This document shows, piece by piece, positions 24,642 to 35,116 of a stretch of DNA of 64,000 nt (positions are counted from its first letter, which is position 1; every line of letters begins with the position of its first letter). The position numbers and the translations under genes are program-made. This DNA comes from Streptomyces sp. SM10. Its GTDB lineage: Bacteria; Actinomycetota; Actinomycetes; Streptomycetales; Streptomycetaceae. The notes under the pieces are model-generated. The model did no database searches and was not told the DNA's origin. It was given only the letters and a program-made list of their open reading frames with translations. The stretch spans positions 1-64,000 of the forward strand of contig NZ_NEUF01000108.1 of NCBI RefSeq assembly GCF_002910915.1. The letters run 5' to 3'.

Positions 24642-24917
24642 ATGAGCGTCAAGGTCCGTATCCCCACCATCCTCCGCACCTACACGGACGGCCGGGCCGA
24701 GGTCTCGGCGGAGGGGGCGATCCTCTCCGAGGTCATCGCGTCCCTGGAGCAGAACCACCCGGGCATCGGCGCCCGCGTCCTGGACGACCAGGGCAAGCTG
24801 CGCCGCTTCGTCAACGTGTACGTCAACGACGACGACGTGCGCTTCGAGGGCGGCCTCGACGCGGTCACCCCGGACGGCGCCGGCGTCTCGATCATCCCGG
24901 CCGTCGCCGGAGGCTGA
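24642..24917 (+). CDS. cysO: CysO-like sulfur-carrier protein (MoaD/ThiS family)
   Basis: This 91-residue ubiquitin-like protein ends in the Gly-Gly that is activated and converted to a thiocarboxylate. The sequence closely follows M. tuberculosis CysO as I remember it (IPTILRTYTDGRAEVSAEG, LRRFVNVYVNDDDVRFEGGL, IIPAVAGG), more than MoaD or ThiS. CysO-COSH normally delivers sulfur to O-phosphoserine via CysM, with the protease Mec releasing cysteine. Here neither cysM nor mec is adjacent; instead the gene is cotranscribed with a ThrC-like enzyme behind a SAM riboswitch. The ATG at 24642 has GAAGGAAGGC upstream. Confidence 0.9.
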   Translation: MSVKVRIPTILRTYTDGRAEVSAEGAILSEVIASLEQNHPGIGARVLDDQGKLRRFVNVYVNDDDVRFEGGLDAVTPDGAGVSIIPAVAGG

Positions 24918-24973
24918 CCTCCGCAGGTGGTACGGGCCCGCCCGGCTGCCCGATTCCACAGAGTGAGCGTTGT

Positions 24974-25004
24974 GGCCCCCTCCGCGAGAGAAGCGGAGGG
25001 GGCC
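24974..25004 (+). terminator. Terminator of the thrC-cysO operon
   Basis: GGCCCCCTCCGC (24974-24985) pairs perfectly with GCGGAGGGGGCC (24993-25004) around a 7-nt loop, 57 bp after the cysO stop. Confidence 0.85.
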
Positions 25005-25007
25005 ATT

Positions 25008-25365
25008 CTGCATGGTTGAGCACGGTACAGTTGGGGAAGTCCCCGCAGCTGCCCGTGCCGCCCGCATACGAGAATGCGCCCGGTCGCGACAAGATGCAGC
25101 CAAAGTACGTGCACCCCTTGTGGCATAAGTCGCCTTTGCCGGGCCCGACTTGCCCTGGAATCCCCTGAGTTGGGTCTATCCGTGCGTTCACGTGTGCCCA
25201 GAATTCTCGTCCGATTGACCTGTTGCAGAGGGCAGTTGGGCAGATACATTCGGCCGCGGTCGACGCGTTCCGGCGCACGCCACCCTCTCCTGTCGGAGGG
25301 TGTGTTCTGACCCGGGCCCGCGAAGTGCGGTGCTCGTGCAAGGGCCAGTAATAGGGGAGTTAGGC
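25008..25365 (+). promoter_or_regulatory. Long leader and candidate promoter of the cold-shock gene
   Basis: These 358 bases hold no gene. A plausible promoter is TTGCAG (25223-25228), 16-bp spacer, TACATT (25245-25250), which would give a 5' UTR of about 110 nt before the ATG at 25366. Long structured leaders are usual for cold-shock genes. An AGAGGGC repeat and CCACCCTCTCCTGTCGGAGGG-type pairing near 25280 suggest local structure. Confidence 0.4.
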
Positions 25366-25572
25366 ATGGCTCAGGGCACCGTCAAGTGGTTCAACGCGGA
25401 GAAGGGGTACGGCTTCATCGCGGTCGACGGTGGTGCGGATGTTTTCGTCCACTACAGCGCGATCCAGATGGACGGGTACCGCACCCTCGAAGAGGGTCAG
25501 CGAGTTGAATTCGAGATCTCGCAGGGCCAGAAGGGGCCGCAGGCGGACATGGTCAAGCTCGCCGTCGGCTGA
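25366..25572 (+). CDS. Cold-shock domain protein (CspA family)
   Basis: This 68-residue single-domain nucleic-acid chaperone contains both RNA-binding motifs: KGYGFI (RNP1, about 13-18) and VFVHYSAI (RNP2, about 27-34). It starts [14 protein letters not shown], typical of Streptomyces cold-shock proteins of the F40/ScoF group. The ATG at 25366 is preceded by GGGGAG. It is monocistronic, with a long leader and a strong terminator immediately downstream. It probably melts mRNA secondary structure in growth and cold adaptation. Confidence 0.96.
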   Translation: MAQGTVKWFNAEKGYGFIAVDGGADVFVHYSAIQMDGYRTLEEGQRVEFEISQGQKGPQADMVKLAVG

Positions 25573-25606
25573 GCTCGGCGCGGTCGGCCAACGACACTAC
25601 TCACAC

Positions 25607-25647
25607 ACGCGGGGCCCGTACCTCCATCAGGGGTACGGGCCCCGCGT
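25607..25647 (+). terminator. Terminator of the cold-shock gene
   Basis: ACGCGGGGCCCGTACC (25607-25622) pairs over 16 bp with GGTACGGGCCCCGCGT (25632-25647), 34 bp beyond the stop. Confidence 0.85.
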
Positions 25648-25697
25648 GCGTCCCCCTCCGCCATCAGGGGTACGGGCCCCGCGTGCGTCCCCCTCCG
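25624..25697 (+). repeat. 37-bp tandem duplication of the terminator half
   Basis: A 37-bp unit (25624-25660) is repeated exactly at 25661-25697 and a decayed third copy follows. The unit contains the right arm of the cold-shock gene terminator. Confidence 0.85.
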
Positions 25698-25763
25698 CCA
25701 GGGGTAAGGGCCTCACGCGCGCCCCTCGCCGCCCCTCCGGTTGTCCACATGCGGAGAGGGACG

Positions 25764-25790
25764 CTTGCACTCGCAGGGGTCGAGTGCTAA
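25764..25790. promoter_or_regulatory. CIRCE element 1 (HrcA operator) upstream of groEL2
   Basis: CTTGCACTC, 9-bp spacer, GAGTGCTAA is close to the CIRCE consensus TTAGCACTC-N9-GAGTGCTAA. TTGCAC (25765-25770) can also serve as a -35 box, so HrcA would cover the promoter. Confidence 0.85.
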
Positions 25791-25799
25791 TCATTGGCG

Positions 25800-25826
25800 T
25801 TAGCACTCTCCAGGTGAGAGTGACAG
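25800..25826. promoter_or_regulatory. CIRCE element 2 upstream of groEL2
   Basis: TTAGCACTC, 9-bp spacer, GAGTGACAG has a perfect left arm and a degenerate right arm, 10 bp downstream of the first CIRCE. Confidence 0.7.
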
Positions 25827-25846
25827 AACTTGGACCGGGCCGGTGA

Positions 25847-28133
<2,287 letters not shown>

Positions 28134-28515
28134 GCGGCACCTCTGGGCCTTGTGCGGGGCGCGGGCGCGAACGGTCCGTGCAGGCGGGAGCGTAAGGCAG
28201 AGTGCGGGACCCCCCCGTGGGGGTGCGTCTGCGGCCGCGCAGGCTGACGGCGCACGCGCTGATCGAGTGCGGCCGCCGGTGGGTGCGTCCGACGGCACCC
28301 GTCACTCGCGCGCCGTGTCCGCGTTCTCACCACCTGTATCCGGAGCGTCCTCCCGGTCTCGTTTCTCGTCAAGACTCGAATGCATGGCGACCATGCGTTA
28401 CGCCCAACTCCCTTCTGTGTCAGCTCTCTTGACCCAGAGTTTCAAAAGTTTTACGTTCCTGGCACCTGAGAGCGCTCTCACGCGCTCTCCACACCCCCCT
28501 GACGAGGTGCTGCCC
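28134..28515 (+). promoter_or_regulatory. Divergent promoter region, with GH81 promoter
   Basis: No gene is seen in these 382 bases. For the GH81 gene, TTGACC (28429-28434) and TACGTT (28453-28458) form a promoter with an 18-bp spacer. The LacI-type palindrome lies just downstream of the expected start point. Confidence 0.6.
28468..28481. promoter_or_regulatory. LacI-type operator upstream of the GH81 gene
   Basis: TGAGAGCGCTCTCA is a perfect 14-bp palindrome. It differs from the CebR box TGGGAGCGCTCCCA by one base per arm. Lying at about +5 to +20 of the predicted transcript, it is placed to repress. Confidence 0.75.
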
Positions 28516-31293
28516 ATGCACTCCCTCTCCAGACCAGCAGCGGCGACGGTCCTGGCCGTCGCCCTGACCGCCGTGGGCCTGGGCCCTGCCGCATCCCCGG
28601 CGGCGGCCGCCACCATCCCCGCGGGTTCCGGCAGCTATACCGACACCCGCCCTGCCGGTGCCTCCGGCCCCACCACCAACACCGGCGCCCCGGTCACGCC
28701 GAAGCTCACGGCGGCGGCGAAGGACAAGCCGGTCCCCACCAACGACTGGTGGTCCTCCCTCGCCTACCAGCGGTACGGCGACAATCCGTACTCCACCCCG
28801 ATGTACGGGCATCCGCTGACCTACCAGGCGACGTCCGGCGGACTGGAGGTCGGCTACCCGACCACGCCCGCGATCGTCGGGGAGGGCCGCCAGTACGAGT
28901 ACGCGCACAAGGCGGACCTCACCGTCGGCCTCAACGGTCTGAACTCCCCGGACACCAAGGCCGACGACTGGTCCGACTGGACAGTGACCCCCTACTGGTC
29001 GGACGGCACCCGCACCCTGCGCACGACCATCGGCCACGGCATGCCCTTCGTGTACGCCAAGGGCTCCGGCGGTGACGCGCGCATCACCACGGCCGCCACC
29101 CCCGCCGTCTTCGCGGACAACGGCAACGTCCTCGGCATCACGGTCGCCGGTCACCACTACGCCCTCTTCGCCCCGACCGGCAGCGACTGGAACGTCTCCG
29201 GCACGGCCATCACCGCCGGGCTGGGCGGCAAGGACTACTTCTCGCTCGCCGTGCTGCCGTCCACGGACGCGCTCGCCACCTACCGGAAGTACGCCTTCAG
29301 CTTCGTCACCGGCTCCAAGGTCGCCTGGGAGTCCACCGGCGGCACGGTCAGGGCGACCTACACCCTGACCACGGAGGCCAAGGAGGGCACCGAACGCGGC
29401 ACGATCCAGGCGCTGTACCGCCACCAGTGGCTGCACACCACCGACGCGCTCACGCCGTACACGTACGTCTCCCCGCGCGGCACCATGAAGGTGCGGGAGT
29501 CGGCCTCCTTCACCACCAGCCAGAAGAACCAGGGAGTGCTGCCCGCCCTGCCCGCGTCCACCGGGGTCGACAAGGCGAGGCTGACCGGCTATCTGAACGA
29601 GGTGGCGAACGCCTCGGACCCGTTCTCCGGCGCCGCCGACACCTACTGGACCGGCAAGGCGCTCGGCCGCCTCGCCCAACTGGTGCCCGTCGCCGACCAG
29701 ATCGGCCAGACCGGCATCCGGGACAAGCTCCTCGGCCTGATGAAGGGCCGCCTCCAGGAGTGGTTCACGGCGGGCGGGGCCAGCGAGTTCAGCTACGACA
29801 AGGACTGGAAGACGCTGACCGGCTACCCGGCCTCGTACGGCAGCGACACCGAGCTCAACGACCACCACTTCCACTACAGCTACTACGTGTACGCGGCGGC
29901 GATCGTCGCCCAGTACGACCAGGCGTGGGCCGCCGACTCCGCCTGGGGCACCATGGTCAAGACCCTGGTGCGTGACACGGCCAACCCCAGCCGCACGGAC
30001 ACCGCGTACCCCTTCCTGCGCGGCTTCGACGTGTACGCGGGCCACAGCTGGGCCTCCGGCCACCAGGGCTTCGCGGCGGGCAACAACCAGGAGTCGTCCT
30101 CGGAGTCCGTCAACCTCAGTGCGGGCCTCGTCCTGTGGGGTGCGGCGACGGGCGACACCGGACTGCGCGACCTCGGCAGCTACCTGCTGACCACCGAATC
30201 GGAAGCGATCACGCAGTACTGGTTCGACGCCGACCAGCAGGTCTTCCCGGGCTCCTTCGGCCACGACACGGTCGGCATGGTCTGGGGCAGCGGGGCCGCG
30301 TACTCCACCTGGTGGACCGCGAACCCGGAGGAGATCCACGGCATCAACGTCCTGCCCGTCACCGGTGGTTCCCTGCACCTGGCCCGCGAGAAGGCCGCCG
30401 TCAAGCGGAACCTCGCGGAGATGCGGAGGGAGAACGGCGGGCCGGCCGTCGAGTGGCGCGACCTCCTGTGGGAGTTCGAGTCGCTGGCCGATCCGGCGGC
30501 GGCCAAGGCCAAGTGGGACGCCGACAACGCGGGCTACACCCCGGAGCAGGGGGAGTCCAAGGCGCACACCTACCACTGGATCACCACGCTCGACAGCCTG
30601 GGCGCGCCCGACATGACGATCAGCGGGAGCATCCCCACGTCGGCGGTCTTCACCAGGAACGGCGTCCGTACCTACGCCGCCCACAACTACGACTCCACCG
30701 CGCGCACCGTCACCTTCTCCGACGGTGCGACCCTCTCCGTTCCGGCCCGCTCCGCGGCCACCGGCACGGGGAGCGGCGGCGGAGATCCGGATCCCGAGGA
30801 GCCCGGTCCGTCCACCGGAAACACCTTCCGGCTGAAGTCGGGCGGCGTCCTCACGACCGCCACGGACGGCGCGGCGGGAGCCGACACGCTGGCCTCGGCC
30901 GACGGCGTCAACCGGGACGGCACGCCGTACCGGCCGACGGTCTACGAGATCAGGAAGGTCGACGGAACACTCGCGGCGGGTGCGTCCACCGCCTTCCGCC
31001 TGCGGGTCGACGCGGGCACGAAGGTGGGTCTCGCCCCGCAGGTCAGGGTCAGTTACGACCTCACCGGTGACGGCACGTTCGACCGGACCGAGACCTTCCG
31101 TTACTTCGCGACCGACCCGGTCGCGGGGTGGGAGGAGTACACCCAGGCCGTGGGCGCCGTCGCGGTGACCGGGAGCCTGGGCAACCTGAGGGGCGGAACG
31201 GTCCGCCTGGAGATCTGGAACGCACTGGGCAACGGCACGTCCCAGGTGCAGACCGGCACGGACGCGGCGGTCGTGAAGATCCCGTTCGCGTAG
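28516..31293 (+). CDS. Secreted GH81 endo-beta-1,3-glucanase
   Basis: This 925-residue secreted glucanase would hydrolyse beta-1,3-glucan such as laminarin, callose or fungal wall glucan. A signal peptide covers about residues 1-33 (ending PAAAAT). The GH81 domain fills about 50-740: PTNDWWSSLAYQRYGDNPYSTPMYGHPL at the start, then LNDHHFHYSYYVYAAA and NNQESSSESVNLSAG, which hold the catalytic Asp and Glu residues. A Pro/Asp linker (DPDPEEPGPSTG, about 755-768) leads to a C-terminal beta-sandwich of about 155 residues that I cannot assign, possibly carbohydrate binding. The ATG at 28516 is chosen because the signal peptide starts there and GAGG precedes it. Confidence 0.93.
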   Translation: MHSLSRPAAATVLAVALTAVGLGPAASPAAAATIPAGSGSYTDTRPAGASGPTTNTGAPVTPKLTAAAKDKPVPTNDWWSSLAYQRYGDNPYSTPMYGHPLTYQATSGGLEVGYPTTPAIVGEGRQYEYAHKADLTVGLNGLNSPDTKADDWSDWTVTPYWSDGTRTLRTTIGHGMPFVYAKGSGGDARITTAATPAVFADNGNVLGITVAGHHYALFAPTGSDWNVSGTAITAGLGGKDYFSLAVLPSTDALATYRKYAFSFVTGSKVAWESTGGTVRATYTLTTEAKEGTERGTIQALYRHQWLHTTDALTPYTYVSPRGTMKVRESASFTTSQKNQGVLPALPASTGVDKARLTGYLNEVANASDPFSGAADTYWTGKALGRLAQLVPVADQIGQTGIRDKLLGLMKGRLQEWFTAGGASEFSYDKDWKTLTGYPASYGSDTELNDHHFHYSYYVYAAAIVAQYDQAWAADSAWGTMVKTLVRDTANPSRTDTAYPFLRGFDVYAGHSWASGHQGFAAGNNQESSSESVNLSAGLVLWGAATGDTGLRDLGSYLLTTESEAITQYWFDADQQVFPGSFGHDTVGMVWGSGAAYSTWWTANPEEIHGINVLPVTGGSLHLAREKAAVKRNLAEMRRENGGPAVEWRDLLWEFESLADPAAAKAKWDADNAGYTPEQGESKAHTYHWITTLDSLGAPDMTISGSIPTSAVFTRNGVRTYAAHNYDSTARTVTFSDGATLSVPARSAATGTGSGGGDPDPEEPGPSTGNTFRLKSGGVLTTATDGAAGADTLASADGVNRDGTPYRPTVYEIRKVDGTLAAGASTAFRLRVDAGTKVGLAPQVRVSYDLTGDGTFDRTETFRYFATDPVAGWEEYTQAVGAVAVTGSLGNLRGGTVRLEIWNALGNGTSQVQTGTDAAVVKIPFA

Positions 31294-31300
31294 CGGAAGG

Positions 31301-31336
31301 GCCGGACCGGCCGGGGAGTCTCCCGGCCGGTCCGGC
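31301..31336 (+). terminator. GH81 terminator, first hairpin
   Basis: GCCGGACCGGCCGGG (31301-31315) pairs perfectly with CCCGGCCGGTCCGGC (31322-31336). Confidence 0.85.
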
Positions 31337-31358
31337 ATCGCACGGGGTCCCGTGCGAT
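31337..31358 (+). terminator. GH81 terminator, second hairpin
   Basis: ATCGCACGGG-GT-CCCGTGCGAT follows the first hairpin with no gap, a tandem arrangement with a very tight loop. Confidence 0.6.
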
Positions 31359-31397
31359 GTCCGCACCACCCGGCTCCTGTTTCTCTGTCATGACCCT

Positions 31398-31417
31398 GGC
31401 GGAACGCGCGTTCCGCC
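31398..31417. promoter_or_regulatory. 20-bp perfect palindrome upstream of the GH9 gene
   Basis: GGCGGAACGCGCGTTCCGCC is a perfect 10+10 palindrome, 12 bp before the CebR box. It is not a known operator to me and could bind a second LacI-type repressor or form a cruciform. Confidence 0.5.
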
Positions 31418-31429
31418 CTCACACTCTGA

Positions 31430-31443
31430 TGGGAGCGCTCCCA
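31430..31443. promoter_or_regulatory. CebR box upstream of the GH9 cellulase gene
   Basis: TGGGAGCGCTCCCA is an exact match to the CebR operator consensus, 45 bp before the start codon. CebR represses cellulose-utilisation genes until cellobiose or cellotriose is present. Confidence 0.9.
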
Positions 31444-31487
31444 CCAGGCTCGTCCCCACCTGTCTCCGCCGACGAAAGGCCTTCCCG

Positions 31488-34151
31488 GTGACTGCCTCAC
31501 CACTCCTCGCACGGCCCACGCGGCCGCGCCCCCGGCACGGGCGACGCGTGTTCACGATGTCAGCGGCCGCCTTACTGTGCGCGGCCGCGCTGACGGTGCC
31601 CGGCACGGCCCTGGCGGCCGACGACGCCGAGCCCGGCCCCGAGCAGATCGCCAACGGCGACTTCGCCGCCGGTGTCGCCCCCTGGTGGGCGACGGCGAAT
31701 CTGACCCCGGCGGTCTCGGACGGCCGACTGTGCGCCGAGGTGCCCGCGGGCACGGCCAACGCCTGGGACGTGATCATCGGCCAGAACGACGTCCCGATCG
31801 TCGCGGGCGAGAGCTACGAGCTGTCGTACAGCGCCAGTTCGACCGTGCCCCTGACCGTGCAGACCCGCGTCCAGGAGGCGGCCGAGCCGTACACCACGGT
31901 GCTCGCCACCGCGGACCCGGTCGGCACGGAGGTCACCGAGGTCTCCCGGACCTTCACCGCTTCGGTGGACCAGCCGGCCGCGTCGGTGCAGTTGCAGATC
32001 GGTGGTGGTGAGCGGGCGACGACCTTCTGCCTGGACGACGTGTCGCTCCGCGGCGGGGCCGAACCGCCCGTGTACGTACCGGACACCGGGTCGCCCGTCC
32101 GCGTCAACCAGGTGGGGTACCTGCCCCGCGGCCCCAAGAGCGGCACCCTGGTCTCCGACGCCGACGCGCCGCTGACCTGGACGGTGAAGGCCGGGGACGG
32201 GTCCACGGCCGCCACCGGCGAGACCGTGCCGCAGGGCGAGGACCCCAGCTCGCTCCAGCGGGTCCACACCTTCGACTTCACCGGCCTCACCGCGGCGGGC
32301 GACGGCTACACCGTGGAGGTGGACGGCGAGGTCAGCGAGCCGTTCTCGATCCGCGGTGACCTGTACGACGGGCTGCGCTCCGACGCGCTGGCGTACTTCT
32401 ACCACAACCGCAGCGGCACCCCGATCGAGGCGGATCTCGTCGGCGAGGAGTACGCGCGCCCGGCCGGCCACATCGGTGTGGCGCCGAACAAGGGCGACAC
32501 GGACGTTCCCTGCAAGCCGGGCGTCTGCGACTACCGCCTGGACGTGTCGGGCGGGTGGTACGACGCGGGCGACCACGGCAAGTACGTGGTCAACGGCGGC
32601 ATCTCCGTGGCCCAGCTGATGTCCACGTACGAGCGCGCCCTGACCGCCCCGGACGCCGAGTCGGCGGAGCTCGGCGACGGTGAGCTGCGGGTGCCCGAAC
32701 GCGGCAACGGGGTGCCTGACATCCTGGACGAGGCGCGCTGGGAGCTGGACTTCCTGATGAAGATGCAGGTCCCGGCCGGAGAGCCGCTGGCCGGGATGGT
32801 GCATCACAAGATCCACGACGCCGAGTGGACCGGGCTTCCGATGAAGCCGCATCTCGACCCCCAGCAGCGTGAACTGCACGCCCCGTCGACCGCGGCCACG
32901 CTGAACCTCGCCGCTGCTGCCGCGCAGTGCGCCCGGCTCTACGCCCCCTTCGACGCCGCGTTCGCGGACCGCTGCCTACGGGCGTCCGAGACGGCGTGGG
33001 AGGCGGCGAAGCGGCACCCGGACATGCTGGCGGACCCGAACGACGGCACCGGCGGTGGCACGTACAGCGACAACGAGGTCTCGGACGAGTTCTACTGGGC
33101 GGCCGCCGAGCTGTTCACCACGACGGGCGAGGACACCTACCGGCAGGCGGTGCTCTCCTCGGCGCTCCACGGTGACGTGGACGCGGTCTTCTCGGCCAAC
33201 GGCGGGATCTCCTGGGGCTCGACCGCGGGACTCGGTGTGCTCACCCTCGCCACCGTGCCGAGCGCCCTGACCGCCGAGCAGCTGGCACAGGTGCGGACCA
33301 CCGTGACGAAGGGCGCCGACCGCTACGCCGCGCAGTCCCGTGACCAGGCGTACGGGCTGCCCTACGCGCCGGCCGGTGAGGACTACGTCTGGGGTTCCAA
33401 CAGCGCGGTGCTCAACAACATGGTGGTCCTGGCGACGGCCCACGACCTGACCGGCAAGGCCGCCTACCAGGACGCCGTGCTGCGGGGCGCGGACTACCTG
33501 CTGGGCCGCAACCCCCTCAACCGGTCGTACGTCACCGGCTACGGCGAGCGGGACTCCGAGAACCAGCACCACCGCTTCTGGGCGCACCAGAACGACCCGT
33601 CCCTGCCGCACCCGGCGCCCGGCTCGCTCGCGGGCGGGCCCAACCTCACCGCGATCGCCTCCGGCGACCCGGTGGCGGCCGAGAAGCTGACCGGCTGCGC
33701 CCCGGCCATGTGCTACATCGACGACATCGGCTCCTGGTCGACCAACGAGATCACGGTCAACTGGAACGCCCCGCTCGCCTTCATCGCCTCCTACCTGGAC
33801 GACGCGGGCGACGGCGGGACGGTCGCACCGGCCCGCACCTGCGAGGTGACCTACTCCTCGCACCCGTGGAACAGCGGGTCCACGGTGACGGTCCGGCTCC
33901 GGAACACCGGTTCGGAGGCGGTCTCCCCGTGGTCGCTGACCTGGCTGCTCCCCGGTGAGCAGAAGCTCAGCCACACCTGGAGCGCGGAGTTCGGTCAGCA
34001 CGGCCGCACGGTCAGCGCGAGTCCGCTGTCGTGGAACCGGACCCTCGCACCGGGTGCGGCGGTCGACTTCGGCTTCAACGTCGCGGCTCCGGCCCCGGCG
34101 CCCGACCCGGGGGCGTTCAAGCTGAACGGGCGTGCCTGCAGCTCGGGTTGA
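31488..34151 (+). CDS. Secreted GH9 cellulase with CBM4-type and CBM2 domains
   Basis: This 887-residue secreted endo-/processive glucanase starts at GTG 31488. After a long signal peptide (about 1-44, with an RPRPRHGRR basic region) come an N-terminal CBM4/9-like beta-sandwich (about 48-195), an immunoglobulin-like CelD_N domain (about 200-290), the GH9 catalytic barrel (about 295-765) and a C-terminal CBM2 (about 783-885, CEVTYSSHPWNSGSTVTV to NGRACSS). Catalytic signatures are SGGWYDAGDHGKYV with the two Asp residues, LLGRNPLNRSYVTGYGE, and STNEITVNWNAPL with the acid Glu. The exact CebR box upstream indicates induction by cello-oligosaccharides. Confidence 0.95.
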   Translation: MTASPLLARPTRPRPRHGRRVFTMSAAALLCAAALTVPGTALAADDAEPGPEQIANGDFAAGVAPWWATANLTPAVSDGRLCAEVPAGTANAWDVIIGQNDVPIVAGESYELSYSASSTVPLTVQTRVQEAAEPYTTVLATADPVGTEVTEVSRTFTASVDQPAASVQLQIGGGERATTFCLDDVSLRGGAEPPVYVPDTGSPVRVNQVGYLPRGPKSGTLVSDADAPLTWTVKAGDGSTAATGETVPQGEDPSSLQRVHTFDFTGLTAAGDGYTVEVDGEVSEPFSIRGDLYDGLRSDALAYFYHNRSGTPIEADLVGEEYARPAGHIGVAPNKGDTDVPCKPGVCDYRLDVSGGWYDAGDHGKYVVNGGISVAQLMSTYERALTAPDAESAELGDGELRVPERGNGVPDILDEARWELDFLMKMQVPAGEPLAGMVHHKIHDAEWTGLPMKPHLDPQQRELHAPSTAATLNLAAAAAQCARLYAPFDAAFADRCLRASETAWEAAKRHPDMLADPNDGTGGGTYSDNEVSDEFYWAAAELFTTTGEDTYRQAVLSSALHGDVDAVFSANGGISWGSTAGLGVLTLATVPSALTAEQLAQVRTTVTKGADRYAAQSRDQAYGLPYAPAGEDYVWGSNSAVLNNMVVLATAHDLTGKAAYQDAVLRGADYLLGRNPLNRSYVTGYGERDSENQHHRFWAHQNDPSLPHPAPGSLAGGPNLTAIASGDPVAAEKLTGCAPAMCYIDDIGSWSTNEITVNWNAPLAFIASYLDDAGDGGTVAPARTCEVTYSSHPWNSGSTVTVRLRNTGSEAVSPWSLTWLLPGEQKLSHTWSAEFGQHGRTVSASPLSWNRTLAPGAAVDFGFNVAAPAPAPDPGAFKLNGRACSSG

Positions 34152-34469
34152 TCCGGTGACCTGACCGCGCCGTACCGGGAACACCGCGGTGCCGGCGAGG
34201 CCGAACGTCTCCTCGCCCCGCCGGTGTCGCGGCGGCCCTCGTCCTCCCCGGGCGAGGGCCGCTCGCGTCAGGGGCCTGTCCTGGCTCGGTTGTACAACCA
34301 GTACCCGTTCACCAACGGCCCGGGGGCCGACCTGCTCCAGCCCGGCCGGTGGATCACCGAGTGCGCGTGCGTCCCCAGCGATACGACACCCGCTCCCGTG
34401 ATCTCCAAGCCCTTCCGGCTCGAGGGCCCCGCACATCCGCCACGGGACAGTCCCGTACGCGGGTGCGGT
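34152..34469. other. Gene-poor stretch after the GH9 gene
   Basis: There is no convincing gene. GGCGAGG (34194-34200) can pair with CCTCGCC (34211-34217) as a weak terminator. GGTTGTACAACC at 34288-34299 is a perfect 12-bp palindrome of unknown meaning. One frame around 34260-34430 (LYNQYPFTNGPGADLLQPGRW) has protein-like composition and lower GC, and may be a gene relic. Confidence 0.4.
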
Positions 34470-34904
34470 TCAGGCTTCGCTGAACGCCGCGTGCACGCAC
34501 TTCCCCGCCGACAGCGGCTCGGTGAAGACCCGCGCCCCGAGATCCTCCGCGATGTGCAGGCCCATGCCGCCGGTTCCGTCACTCAGGTCCGGTGTCCGCG
34601 GGGCGGGCCGGACGCACGAGCAGTCGGTCACGGCGATGTCCAGGGCCCCGGCCGTGGTCGTCAGGGTCAGGGTGCTGGGCCCGGGTGCGTGCCGGACGGC
34701 GTTGGTGACCAGCTCGGAGACGATCAGCAGGAAGTCGTCGCAGCGCTCCTCGGTCAGCGAGGGCCATGACCAGTGGAGGAAGCCGACGGCCGCGCGGCGG
34801 GCGTGGGAGGGCGCTTCCGGACCGGCCGGCAGGGGAATCGAGAGCTTCCCCGCCGTGATGGGCGACGGAGTGGACGAGGGCGGTGGTGCGGTCATCGTGG
34901 TCAT
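34470..34904 (-). CDS. RsbW/SpoIIAB-like ATP-binding protein
   Basis: This protein of about 144 residues has the single HATPase_c_2 domain of anti-sigma/serine kinases. Visible are the N-box DDFLLIVSELVTNAVRHA (about 60-80) and the G1-like DGTGGMGLHIAEDLG (about 112-126). The Thr/Pro-rich first 25 residues look unstructured. Streptomyces encodes many such small ATPases, most without a known partner. They either phosphorylate an anti-anti-sigma protein or bind a sigma factor. No STAS-domain partner lies nearby, though an ECF sigma operon is 300 bp away. ATGs at 34904 or 34895, or GTG at 34925, are possible starts. Confidence 0.85.
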   Translation of the reverse strand: MTTMTAPPPSSTPSPITAGKLSIPLPAGPEAPSHARRAAVGFLHWSWPSLTEERCDDFLLIVSELVTNAVRHAPGPSTLTLTTTAGALDIAVTDCSCVRPAPRTPDLSDGTGGMGLHIAEDLGARVFTEPLSAGKCVHAAFSEA

Positions 34905-35116
34905 GGCGGTGTCCCGAGGGGGCACGGCGCCGCTAAGGGTGCCGCAGCGTGGGGGATGGCTGGTGGGACGACGGGGTTACCGGGCCTGTCGGATGGGGTT
35001 CCGATGGTGCGAGTCGCTTTACACAAGGGATTCGGAGACATCGGGGGGAAGGTTTGGGGTGAATCCCACAAAGGCAAGGAACGGCACAAGTCGCCCCTCT
35101 TCCGGTGCCCGCGTCA

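Noticed and set aside
28420..31512. Very long minus-strand open frame opposite the GH81 gene
   Set aside because: GC-rich codon bias of the GH81 gene leaves few stops on the other strand. The translation is Arg/Gly/Val-rich with no motif, while GH81 is full-length.
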